NCBI GenBank assembly: GCA_019694595.1
Contig: JAIBBQ010000025.1
Span: 1-49,067 of the forward strand
Length of the DNA stretch: 49,067 nucleotides
DNA from: Myxococcaceae bacterium
GTDB lineage: Bacteria > Myxococcota > Myxococcia > Myxococcales > Myxococcaceae
Reading direction: 5' to 3'
In this document: positions 8,498-15,861 of the stretch, piece after piece
Numbering within the stretch: the stretch's first letter is position 1
How the letters are laid out: each line of letters begins with the position of its first letter
The notes under the pieces: generated by a model
Databases searched by the model: none
What the model saw: the letters and a program-made list of their open reading frames with translations, nothing else
What the model was told of the DNA's origin: nothing
Made by a program: the position numbers and the translations under genes

Positions 8498-9292
8498 ATG
8501 GACCCCACGCTGATGCAGTGGCTCGACGTCTTCCTGCGCTGGGTCCACGTCGTCGCGGGAGTGCTCTGGGTCGGCCAGCTGTACTTCTTCAACTTCGTCA
8601 ACGCGCACGCCGCGAAGACCTTCGACGACGAGACGCGCAAGAAGGTCATGCCGCAGCTGATGACCCGCGCGCTCTACGTGTTTCGCACCGGCGCCTTCTT
8701 CACCTGGCTCACCGGCGTGCTCCTCGTCGGGCTGGTGTTCCACCTCGGGGGGCTCCTGGTGCCCTTCGACGCCACCCCCGCGCAGAAGGGGCTGGCCGCG
8801 GGCGTGGGCTTCGGCCTCATCTTCTTCGGCTTCTTCGTCTACGACCTCTTCGCTCGCACGCCGCTGGTTCGCCGTGGCCCGGCGTTCATGGTCGCATCCC
8901 TCGCCCTCATCGGCGCCATGGCCTTCGGTCTCGCGCGGGTGATGAGCGGGCGTGCGATGTTCCTGCACGTGGGGGCGGTGCTGGGCAGCGTGATGATGAT
9001 GAACGTGTGGATGCGCATCTGGCCGGCCCAGCGCGCGGTGCTGCGCGGCCTGGTGGGCAAGGCCCCCGCGCCCGACGCCGCGGTGCCGGCGCTCGCGGCC
9101 CTGCGCTCGAAGCACAACGCCTACCTCTCGGTGCCGGTGCTCCTCTTCATGGTCTCCGGCCACACCTTTCCCCTGGCCTACGGCGACGACCTCAACTGGG
9201 CGTTCGCGGTGGGCGTGGTGGCGCTCGGCTACGCGCTGGCCTGGCACCTCTTCGTCATCTTCGGGCGCGAGAAACGGGCGGAGGTTCCCTGA
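8498..9292 (+). CDS. PuuD-like (urate hydroxylase N-terminal type) membrane protein
   Basis: A 264-residue polytopic membrane protein with about seven hydrophobic helices. The first helix, WVHVVAGVLWVGQLYFFNF, is the signature of the membrane domain shared with PuuD (Urate_ox_N). Known PuuD proteins add a C-terminal cytochrome c domain that is absent here, so urate oxidation cannot be claimed. The conserved His residues in the helices suggest haem or metal binding by inference. The ATG at 8498 is chosen because translation from it begins directly at the first helix (MDPTLMQWLDVFLRW). A TAGATA hexamer 11 bases before the ATG would make a very short leader. The adenosyltransferase gene starts one base after this stop, so they form an operon. 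Confidence 0.7.
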   Translation: MDPTLMQWLDVFLRWVHVVAGVLWVGQLYFFNFVNAHAAKTFDDETRKKVMPQLMTRALYVFRTGAFFTWLTGVLLVGLVFHLGGLLVPFDATPAQKGLAAGVGFGLIFFGFFVYDLFARTPLVRRGPAFMVASLALIGAMAFGLARVMSGRAMFLHVGAVLGSVMMMNVWMRIWPAQRAVLRGLVGKAPAPDAAVPALAALRSKHNAYLSVPVLLFMVSGHTFPLAYGDDLNWAFAVGVVALGYALAWHLFVIFGREKRAEVP

Positions 9293-9293
9293 A

Positions 9294-9848
9294 ATGACCA
9301 GCATCTACACGAAGACGGGCGACGGCGGAGACACCGGGCTCTTCGGCGGCGGCCGCGTGGGCAAGGAAGACCTGCGCGTCGACGCGTACGGCCAGGTCGA
9401 CGAGCTCAACGCGGCGATCGGCGTGGCGCGCGCGCACGGCCTGGGCGCCATGGACGCGCTCACCCAGGACCTGCAGTCGCAGCTCTTCACCCTGGGCGCG
9501 GTGCTGGCGACCCCCGCGGGCTCCAAGGCCGAGGCGGCCATTCCCAAGCTCAAGGGCGAGTGGACCACCGCGATGGAGAAGGCCATCGACGGCTTCGACC
9601 AGGAGCTGCCCGCGCTCACCAGCTTCATTCTCCCCGGCGGGACCCCGGCCGCAGCGGCGCTCCACTTCGCGCGCACCGTGTGCCGCCGCGCCGAGCGCCG
9701 CGTGGTGCCGCTGATGCGCGCCGGCAAGGTGGGGCCGGAAGCCATCGTCTTCCTGAACCGCCTGTCCGACCTGCTCTTCACCATGGCGCGGGTGGCCAAC
9801 CACCGCGCGGGCGTGAAGGACGTGCCGTGGGTGCCGTCGAAGGGGTGA
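9294..9848 (+). CDS. pduO: PduO-type cob(I)yrinic acid a,c-diamide adenosyltransferase
   Basis: A 184-residue cytoplasmic enzyme that transfers the adenosyl group of ATP to reduced cob(I)alamin, making coenzyme B12. The N-terminal YTKTGDGGDTGLFGG and DAYGQVDELNA motifs and the C-terminal FLNRLSDLLF are diagnostic of the PduO/MMAB family, and the length is normal. It starts one base after the PuuD-like stop, and its own stop overlaps the GTG start of queG, which is itself a cobalamin-dependent enzyme. The methylmalonyl-CoA epimerase gene lies 3 kb downstream. The pairing suggests supply of cofactor to methylmalonyl-CoA mutase (not in this window) and perhaps to QueG. Confidence 0.93.
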   Translation: MTSIYTKTGDGGDTGLFGGGRVGKEDLRVDAYGQVDELNAAIGVARAHGLGAMDALTQDLQSQLFTLGAVLATPAGSKAEAAIPKLKGEWTTAMEKAIDGFDQELPALTSFILPGGTPAAAALHFARTVCRRAERRVVPLMRAGKVGPEAIVFLNRLSDLLFTMARVANHRAGVKDVPWVPSKG

Positions 9849-10852
9849 GCGTGCTCTCGAGCGCGCAGCTCGCCGGCTGGGCCACCGCCGCGGGCTTCGA
9901 CCTGGTGGGCTTCGCGCGCGCCGAGCCCATTCCCCCGGCGGCGCTCACCGACTGGCTGGCGCAGGGGCACCACGCCGACCTCGACTGGATGCAGGAGCGC
10001 CTCGAGGAGCGGCTCGACCCGCGGCGCCTGTTGCCCGGCGCGAGGACCGCGGTGGCGCTCGCGAGCAACTACTGGCGCGACGACGCCGCCTCGCCGGTGG
10101 CACGCTACGCCCGCGGCCGCGACTACCACGCCACCCACCGCGACCGGCTGCGCGCGCTGCGCCGCCAGCTGCGCGCCGGGGCGCCGTCGGTGCACGACTA
10201 CGGCAGCGTCGACGCCAACCCGGTGATGGAGAAGGTGTGGGCGGTGCGCGCGGGGCTGGGCGTGGTGGCGAAGAACGGCTGCCTGGTGACGCCGCGCTTC
10301 GGCTCCTGGGTGGTGCTCGCGGTGTGGTTCCTCGACGCCGAGGTCGACGCCTACGCCGCGCCCGCCGCCGAGGACCGCTGCGGCAAGTGCCGGCTGTGCA
10401 TCGACGCCTGCCCGACGTCGGCCATCGTGCAGGACCGGGTGGTCGACGCCCGCGCGTGCCTCTCGTACCAGACCATCGAGAACGAGGCCGCGGTGCCCGG
10501 GCCGCTGCGCGAGGCGATGGAAGAGATCGTCTTCGGCTGCGACGTCTGCCAGCAGGTCTGCCCGCTGAACGACGCCCCGCTGCGCGCCCACGAGCGCTTC
10601 GCCCCGCGCGCGCTCGCCACCAAGGGCACCGCCGAGCTCGCCGCGCTCACCCGCGCCGAGTACGACGCGCTGGTGCCGGGAACGCCGCTGGCCCGCGCGG
10701 GGTACGACGGGCTGCGCCGCAACGCCGCGTACGCCCTGGGCGCCGCGCGCGACGTGCGCGCCCGGGCGGTGCTCGAGCTGCTGTGTGGGGACGACAGCCC
10801 CAAGGTGCGAGAAGCAGCCGCCTGGGCGCTGTCCCGGTTTTTAGGTCCCTGA
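9845..10852 (+). CDS. queG: Epoxyqueuosine reductase QueG
   Basis: A 335-residue iron-sulfur, cobalamin-dependent enzyme that reduces epoxyqueuosine to queuosine at the tRNA wobble base, the last step of the pathway. The ferredoxin-type clusters are clear: CGKCRLCIDACP and CDVCQQVCP. The N-terminus (LAGWATAAGFDLVGFARAEP) and the C-terminal HEAT-like helices (AAYALGAARDVRARAVLELL) fit the family. The start is the GTG at 9845, which overlaps the stop of the adenosyltransferase (GTGA); a second GTG six bases on is possible. The Fe-S cysteines begin near residue 179. Confidence 0.95.
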   Translation: MSVLSSAQLAGWATAAGFDLVGFARAEPIPPAALTDWLAQGHHADLDWMQERLEERLDPRRLLPGARTAVALASNYWRDDAASPVARYARGRDYHATHRDRLRALRRQLRAGAPSVHDYGSVDANPVMEKVWAVRAGLGVVAKNGCLVTPRFGSWVVLAVWFLDAEVDAYAAPAAEDRCGKCRLCIDACPTSAIVQDRVVDARACLSYQTIENEAAVPGPLREAMEEIVFGCDVCQQVCPLNDAPLRAHERFAPRALATKGTAELAALTRAEYDALVPGTPLARAGYDGLRRNAAYALGAARDVRARAVLELLCGDDSPKVREAAAWALSRFLGP

Positions 10853-10872
10853 GCGAGCGCTGGTAGACTGAC

Positions 10873-11577
10873 GTGGTCTTGCCCGTTCGCCCTCGCCGAA
10901 CCCGGAAGCTGGAGAAGAGCGCCAGCGTGGCCGACGCGCCGAACATCGGCGTGACGCTGGGCCGCCGGCTGCAGCGGGTGGGCATCGACACCGTGGGGCA
11001 ACTGGAAGCGGTGGGCGACGAGGGCGCGTTCGCCCGGGTGACCGAGATCTTCCCCGACGAGGCGAACGTGCAGACCCGCCTCGCGCTGGCCGGCGCGGTG
11101 CGCGGCGTGCGGTGGACCAAGCTGTCGAAGACGCTGCGCTCGCGGCTGACCGCCAAGGTCACCGGCAAGGGCAAGTCGCGCGCCGCCAAGGGCCTGAGCT
11201 TCGAGCAGGTCGCCGCGCTGGGCCTCAAGCTCAAGGGCGTGGAGACCTCGCCGTCGTACGGTACGCCCGCGCTCAAGCTGCGCGGCCGGCTGCTCGCGCG
11301 CCTGCGCGAGGACCGCAAGACGGTGGTGGTGAAGACCTCGTTCGACGAGCGCGAGGTGCTGCTCGGCCTGGACCCGCGCACCTTCTTCGTGACCGACCAC
11401 TACCTGAAGTACCCGTGGGTGGTGGTGCGGCTGGCCACGGTGAAGGAGTCCGCCATGCGCGAGCTCCTCGAGCGCGCGCACCGCGCGGTGTCCGCCGAGC
11501 TGCCGGAGCGCACGGTGGCCGACGAGCCGGTGGCGTCCGCACCGGTCGCCCCGCGCCGCGGCCCCCTGATGTCCTGA
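10873..11577 (+). CDS. TfoX C-terminal domain fused to MmcQ/YjbR-like domain
   Basis: A 234-residue protein starting with GTG, 20 bases after the queG stop. Residues about 22-95 (NIGVTLGRRLQRVGIDTVGQL ending at a GVRWTKLS motif) match the helix-hairpin-helix-like C-terminal domain of TfoX/Sxy competence regulators. After a basic linker, residues about 120-215 (SPSYGTPALKLRGRLLARL, VVVKTSFDEREVLLG, DHYLKYPWVVVRL) match the MmcQ/YjbR family, a CyaY-like fold with suspected DNA binding. The usual TfoX N-terminal domain, which is itself YjbR-like, is missing, and the domain order is reversed compared with full TfoX. A nucleic-acid role is likely; the function is unknown. A TAGACT hexamer sits just before the start. 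Confidence 0.72.
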   Translation: MVLPVRPRRTRKLEKSASVADAPNIGVTLGRRLQRVGIDTVGQLEAVGDEGAFARVTEIFPDEANVQTRLALAGAVRGVRWTKLSKTLRSRLTAKVTGKGKSRAAKGLSFEQVAALGLKLKGVETSPSYGTPALKLRGRLLARLREDRKTVVVKTSFDEREVLLGLDPRTFFVTDHYLKYPWVVVRLATVKESAMRELLERAHRAVSAELPERTVADEPVASAPVAPRRGPLMS

Positions 11578-11581
11578 GCCT

Positions 11582-12058
11582 TCAACGCTTGCCGGCGTCG
11601 GGCCGGGCTTCCCAGCCGTCTGCGGGGAGCACTTCCTTGAGCCGGCGGGGCTCCTCCACCACCGGCAGCACGCGCGCGGTGACGCCGGCATCCGCCTGGG
11701 CCACCTTCTCGATGGGGGTGCGGCCTTCCCGCGGCCGCGCGGGCTCGTCGTCGAACGGGCGCACCACCAGCGGCGCTTCACGGCCGGCGTCGGGCACCTC
11801 GCGCGCCGCCTTCCGGGCCTGGTCGGCCTTCTCCGCCTTCTCGGCGGTGGCCTGGTCCGCGTAGACGCGCTCGCGGCAGGCGGCGTCCTTCCCGTCGCAG
11901 CGCTGCCGACATTTGAGCAGCCGCTCGCGCGCCTTGAGGTCGGTCACTCCGCCGAAGTCGACGGTGCAGGTCTCCTTGCACTCCGCGAGCTCGTCGTCGC
12001 AGGCGGTGAGGTCCACCTTGGGGGCCACGGCGAGGAGGGTGAGCAGGAGCCAGCGCAT
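11582..12058 (-). CDS. Secreted Cys-rich hypothetical protein
   Basis: A 158-residue exported protein starting at the ATG at 12058 (MRWLLLTLLAVAP signal); a start 7 codons upstream is possible but weaker. The mature N-terminal third has seven cysteines in a regular pattern (TACDDELAECKETC, LKCRQRC, AACRERV) that looks like a small disulfide-rich helical domain. The rest is a charged Ala/Glu/Lys segment and then a disordered tail with three DAG motifs. No catalytic residues are visible and no family is recognised. It ends 4 bases after the convergent fusion gene, with no room for a terminator. Confidence 0.65.
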   Translation of the reverse strand: MRWLLLTLLAVAPKVDLTACDDELAECKETCTVDFGGVTDLKARERLLKCRQRCDGKDAACRERVYADQATAEKAEKADQARKAAREVPDAGREAPLVVRPFDDEPARPREGRTPIEKVAQADAGVTARVLPVVEEPRRLKEVLPADGWEARPDAGKR

Positions 12059-12131
12059 CGTTGCGCTCGAGCCTACCAAGCTCCGCGCGCGCTACCCCCC
12101 GTGAAGGGCCCGTGGTACCTGCCGGCGCACG

Positions 12132-12947
12132 ATGCCTGAGCTTCCCGAAGTGGAGATCGCGCGCCGCTGCCTGGTGCGCTGGTTCGACGGCCGCTCGCTG
12201 GTGCGCGCGGTGGGCACGCCGTCGCGCGTCTTCCGCGGCGCCGAGCGCGCGCGCTTCGAGGCGCTCGCAGGGCCGCTCACCAGCGCCGAGCGCAAGGGCA
12301 AGTACCTGATGCTGGGCTTCGGCGAGCAGGGCCTGGTGATGCACCTGGGCATGACCGGCAAGCTGGTGAAGCGGCCACAGGGCCAGGCCGAGCCGTACAG
12401 CCGCGCGCGCTTCGAACTCGACAGCGGCGAGGTGGTGCACTTTCGCGACCCGCGCATGTTCGGCCACATCGAGCCGGCGCCCACCAAGACGCTCCCGACC
12501 CTGAAGGCGGTGGCCAAGCTGGGGCGAGACCCGCTCGTCGAAGGCCTCGACGCCAGGGCGCTCGCCGAGCTCGTGGGCCCGTCGCGGCAGGCGCTCAAGG
12601 TCGCGCTGATGGACCAGGAGCGCATCGCCGGCCTGGGGAACATTCACGCCGCCGAGGCGCTCTTCCGCGCCGGGCTGCACCCCGCGCGGGCGCCGGGGAG
12701 CCTCTCCAGCGCGGAGTGGAAGCGCCTCGCCCAGGGCATCCGCGCGGCGCTCGACTTCGCGCTGGTGGAGCAGGACTCCGACGAGATCCGCTACGTGGAA
12801 GAGCCCGGCTCGGACAACCCGTTCCTGGTCTACGGCCGCGCCGGCACGCCGTGCCGCAAGTGCAAGACGACGGTGAAGTCGATGACCCAGGGTGGCCGCA
12901 CCACCCACTACTGCCCGAAGTGCCAGCCGAAGGGAGCCAAGCGATGA
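12132..12947 (+). CDS. mutM: Formamidopyrimidine-DNA glycosylase (Fpg/MutM)
   Basis: A 271-residue base-excision repair enzyme that removes 8-oxoguanine and formamidopyrimidines and nicks the abasic site. All hallmarks are present: the N-terminal PELPEVE with catalytic Pro and Glu, the KGKYL beta-hairpin lysine, HLGMTGKL, the helix-two-turn-helix around GLGNIHAAEALF, and the C-terminal zinc finger (CRKC...YCPKC) that binds DNA. The length is normal. The stop overlaps the start of the methylmalonyl-CoA epimerase gene (ATGA), so the two are co-translated although unrelated in function. Confidence 0.96.
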   Translation: MPELPEVEIARRCLVRWFDGRSLVRAVGTPSRVFRGAERARFEALAGPLTSAERKGKYLMLGFGEQGLVMHLGMTGKLVKRPQGQAEPYSRARFELDSGEVVHFRDPRMFGHIEPAPTKTLPTLKAVAKLGRDPLVEGLDARALAELVGPSRQALKVALMDQERIAGLGNIHAAEALFRAGLHPARAPGSLSSAEWKRLAQGIRAALDFALVEQDSDEIRYVEEPGSDNPFLVYGRAGTPCRKCKTTVKSMTQGGRTTHYCPKCQPKGAKR

Positions 12948-13357
12948 AGGCCAAGGGACTCGACCACGTGGCGATCGCGGTGAAGGACCTCGATCAGGTG
13001 ATGGCCTTCTACAAGGACGCCTTCGGCCTGGTGCCCGACGAGCAGGAAGAGGTGAAGGACCAGCAGGTGAAGGCCGCCATCTACGGCCACGGCCTCGGCC
13101 GCATCGAGCTCATCTGCCCCACGGTGAGCGACTCCAGCGTCGCCAAGTTCCTCGAGAAGCGCGGCGAAGGGCTCCACCACATCTGCATCGAGGTGGAAGA
13201 CATCGACGCGGCGCTCGCCAAGCTCAAGGCCCAGGGCGCTCAGCTCATCGACCAGGTGCCGCGCATCGGCGCCGGCGGGGCGCGCATCGCCTTCGTGCAC
13301 CCCAAGGGTGCGCACGGGGTGCTGACCGAGCTGCGCCAGGGCCCCAAGGCGCCCTGA
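12944..13357 (+). CDS. mce: Methylmalonyl-CoA epimerase
   Basis: A 137-residue metal-dependent VOC-fold enzyme that interconverts (2R)- and (2S)-methylmalonyl-CoA in propionate and branched-chain catabolism. Two paired beta-alpha-beta-beta-beta modules are visible. The metal ligands His8 (GLDHVAIAV), His in LHHICIEV, and Glu in GVLTEL are in place, as is the IELICP strand. The ATG at 12944 overlaps the mutM stop, and GGGAG lies 8 bases before it. The mutase that needs adenosylcobalamin is not in the window, but the adenosyltransferase is at 9294. Confidence 0.93.
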   Translation: MKAKGLDHVAIAVKDLDQVMAFYKDAFGLVPDEQEEVKDQQVKAAIYGHGLGRIELICPTVSDSSVAKFLEKRGEGLHHICIEVEDIDAALAKLKAQGAQLIDQVPRIGAGGARIAFVHPKGAHGVLTELRQGPKAP

Positions 13358-13370
13358 CGACCCGGGCGGC

Positions 13371-14219
13371 TCACCCGCGCTGCAGCCCCTGCAGCGAGAG
13401 GTCGAGCCGGCTGCCCACCAGGCCGAGCAGGCTGTCGAGCGAGCTGCCGTCGAGGCCCAGCCGCTCGTGGAGCTGCACCTTCACCGCCGCGAGCCACCGC
13501 TGCCGGGCCTGCTCCAGCCAGTGCGCGACGGTGCTGCGCGGCGCGCCGAGGCGCTTGCCCAGCTCGCCGTGCGGCACGCCTTCGAGGTGATGTGCGCGCA
13601 GGAGGTCGCGGTCCTTCTCGCTCATCGCCGCCAGGGTGTCGGTGAGCGCGCGCTCCAGCGCGGCGCGGGCGTTGGCCTTCACCGCCGACAGCTCGGGGTC
13701 GCTGGTCACCAGGTCCCAGAGCGCCTGGGCGCCCACCTCGCCGCCGACCTCGCGGTTCGACGGCGCGCGCTTGAGGTCGGCCAGCTCCCGCTTGGCGACC
13801 AGCGCGAGCCAGCGCTTGAGCGGCGCCCGGCCGGCGAACTCCAGCAACCGGGGGCGCGCGCCCACCAGGAGCTTCTCGCGCAGCCGCTGCGCGAGCTCGT
13901 CGTCGCCCTTGCCGACCTGCCGGACCACCGGCCCGAGCACCTCGGCGTCGAACCGCCGCAGGGCGCCGCGGTCCTGCTCGAGGCAGCCCAGCGCGAGGGC
14001 CACGTCGCCCGCGTGGAAGGACGAAGGGTCTTCCAGCGCGGCGGTGGTGAGCAGCTGTCCGAGGCGCTCGGTCAGTTGCTTGGCGTCGCCGTCGGGCCAG
14101 CCGGCGCGGGCCTCGGCGAGCCAGCCGTCGACGAGCGCGCCGGCGTCGCGATGCGCCTTCAGGGCGGTGCGCACCGCGGGCGCGGTGTGCGGCAACAGCA
14201 GGGCGAGGCGGTCGGCCAC
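13371..14219 (-). CDS. Myxobacterial-type RNA polymerase sigma-70 family factor
   Basis: A 282-residue sigma factor. The C-terminal region 4 is clear: SEKDRDLLRAHHLEGVPH followed by the helix-turn-helix GELGKRLGAPRSTVAHWLEQAR (about residues 193-235), which would read the -35 element. Region 2-like helices (APLKRWLALVAKRELADLKR) lie around residues 130-155. The long N-terminal half and divergent region 2 fit the Myxococcales sigma-70 subfamily often labelled gmx1 rather than a standard ECF sigma of about 180 residues. It is transcribed divergently from a Ser/Thr kinase with an anti-sigma-like zinc finger, 59 bases away. A control relationship between the two is likely but inferred. Confidence 0.8.
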   Translation of the reverse strand: MADRLALLLPHTAPAVRTALKAHRDAGALVDGWLAEARAGWPDGDAKQLTERLGQLLTTAALEDPSSFHAGDVALALGCLEQDRGALRRFDAEVLGPVVRQVGKGDDELAQRLREKLLVGARPRLLEFAGRAPLKRWLALVAKRELADLKRAPSNREVGGEVGAQALWDLVTSDPELSAVKANARAALERALTDTLAAMSEKDRDLLRAHHLEGVPHGELGKRLGAPRSTVAHWLEQARQRWLAAVKVQLHERLGLDGSSLDSLLGLVGSRLDLSLQGLQRG

Positions 14220-14228
14220 GCGCCCAGG

Positions 14229-14259
14229 CTGACACGCGGGCGGGGGCGTGGGCTACCGT
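14229..14259 (+). promoter_or_regulatory. Possible sigma-70-type promoter for the kinase gene
   Basis: CTGACA (14229-14234), 19 bases, then TACCGT (14254-14259), about 20 bases before the kinase ATG. The whole divergent intergenic region is only 59 bases, so both promoters must lie within it or in the coding ends. Weak matches; inferred only. Confidence 0.3.
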
Positions 14260-14278
14260 TTGGAAGCGCAGACGCTCG

Positions 14279-15811
14279 ATGACGTGTCCTTCGGAGAACT
14301 CGCTGCTCGACTACCTGGAAGGCCGGCTGGCCTCGCAGGAAGACGCGCGCCTGGGCGAGCACCTGGAAGGCTGCGAGCGCTGCCGCGAGGTGGCCTCGCT
14401 GGCGTCGCAGATTCACGAGACGATGGTGGGCGACTCGACGCTGTCCACCTCGCCGACGGCGATTCGCCAGGCGTACCAGGCCCGCGCCCAGGCCGCGGCC
14501 GAGCTCATCGGTCAGAGGATCGGCGAGTACGAGGTGGAAGCGCTCATCGGCTGCGGCGGCATGGGCCTGGTGTACCGGGCGGTGCACCCCGTCATCCAGA
14601 AGCCGGTGGCCATCAAGGTGCTGCGGCCGGAGCTGGCCGCCGACCCCACCCACATGCGCCGCATGGTGAGCGAGGCGCGCGCGGTCACTTCCATCGGCCA
14701 CCGCGGCGTGGTGGACATCTTCTCCTTCGGCGAGCTGGCCGACGGCCGCCAGTACCTGGTGATGGAGTTCCTCGTCGGCCGCGCGCTCGACCGCATCGTG
14801 CGCGAGCAGGCGCCGCTGCCGCTGGGGCCCTTGCTGGTGCTGCTCGACGGCATCCTGGAGGCGCTCGGCGCCGCGCACGCCGCGGGCGTGGTGCACCGCG
14901 ACCTCAAGCCGTCGAACCTCTTCGTCGTCGAGCCGCCCCACGGCAGTCCGTACGTGAAGCTGCTCGACTTCGGGCTGGCCCGGCGCGAGCGCACCAACAC
15001 CGGGCACACCCGCATCGGCCTCGACGTCATCGGGACCCCTGCGTACATGGCGCCCGAGCAGGTGAAGGCGCAGCCGGTGACCACCCGCGCCGACCTCTAC
15101 GCGCTGGGCGTGGTGGCCTTCGAGCTCGCCGCCGGCAAGCGCCCCTTCGACGGCCCGACCGTGCAGGCGCTGCTCCAGGCGCACGTGAACGAGCAGCCGC
15201 CGAGGCTCTCGAGCCTGGTGGCGGGCGTGCCGCCGGCGCTCGACGGGCTCATCGCCCGGCTGCTGGAAAAGGACCCCGCGGCCCGGCCCGCGTCGGTGAC
15301 CGAGGTGCAGGAAGAGCTGCGCCGCATCTCGCAGATCGACGAGGTCACCGCGCGGCGGCCCCCGGACGAGCCGGCGCGCCGGACCTGGACCTGGGTGCTG
15401 CTCGGCGTGGGCCTGGTGAGCGCGCTGCTCCTGGGCGCCGCGGTGCAGCGCTTCGCCACCGCCGACGAGCTCCAGGTGACGCCCCCGCGGCGCCCGTCGC
15501 TGGTGCCGGTCGTCGTGCCCGACGAGGTGGTGGTCGACGCGGGTGAAGAGCCGACGCGAGGCGAAGAGGACGCGGGGCTCGAGCCTGCGCGGGTGCCCCA
15601 GCCACTCAAGGTCCAGGTGCGGCGGCACCTGCAGCAGTTGCAGGCGCGGCTCAAGCAGCGCACCCCCGCGGGCGAGCCCCCCAACGCGCTGGTCACCGCC
15701 GTGCTGCGGGAGACCGAAGGCAAGCTCGCGTCGGCGCGCACCGACGCCCAGCTGCGCGCCATCGACGCCTCGCTGTCGGATCTCGAGCGCAAGTACCTGC
15801 CGCGCCGCTGA
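14279..15811 (+). CDS. Membrane Ser/Thr protein kinase with N-terminal anti-sigma-like zinc finger
   Basis: A 510-residue Hanks-type kinase. Residues 1-45 (CPSENSLLDYLEG then HLEGCERC) form an HxxxCxxC zinc-binding motif like zf-HC2 anti-sigma domains. The kinase domain spans about residues 82-345, with glycine loop IGCGGMGLVYRA, VAIKVL lysine, HRDLKPSN catalytic loop, LLDFGLA metal-binding Asp, and MAPEQ. All catalytic residues are present, so it should be active. A single membrane helix (about 365-385, WVLLGVGLVSALLLGAA) leads to a roughly 120-residue extracytoplasmic helical domain. A divergent sigma factor gene lies 59 bases away. The architecture suggests an outside signal, kinase, zinc finger, and control of that sigma factor. 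This is inference. Confidence 0.88.
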   Translation: MTCPSENSLLDYLEGRLASQEDARLGEHLEGCERCREVASLASQIHETMVGDSTLSTSPTAIRQAYQARAQAAAELIGQRIGEYEVEALIGCGGMGLVYRAVHPVIQKPVAIKVLRPELAADPTHMRRMVSEARAVTSIGHRGVVDIFSFGELADGRQYLVMEFLVGRALDRIVREQAPLPLGPLLVLLDGILEALGAAHAAGVVHRDLKPSNLFVVEPPHGSPYVKLLDFGLARRERTNTGHTRIGLDVIGTPAYMAPEQVKAQPVTTRADLYALGVVAFELAAGKRPFDGPTVQALLQAHVNEQPPRLSSLVAGVPPALDGLIARLLEKDPAARPASVTEVQEELRRISQIDEVTARRPPDEPARRTWTWVLLGVGLVSALLLGAAVQRFATADELQVTPPRRPSLVPVVVPDEVVVDAGEEPTRGEEDAGLEPARVPQPLKVQVRRHLQQLQARLKQRTPAGEPPNALVTAVLRETEGKLASARTDAQLRAIDASLSDLERKYLPRR

Positions 15812-15861
15812 AGCGGGGCGTCCCCGGTTGACTTCGCCGCCAGGCGCGAAACGATGGGGCC

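Noticed and set aside
9305-11781. Long minus-strand frames opposite the adenosyltransferase, queG and fusion genes
   Set aside because: They lie antisense to genes with clear motifs and show only composition-driven Arg/Ala/Gly/His runs.
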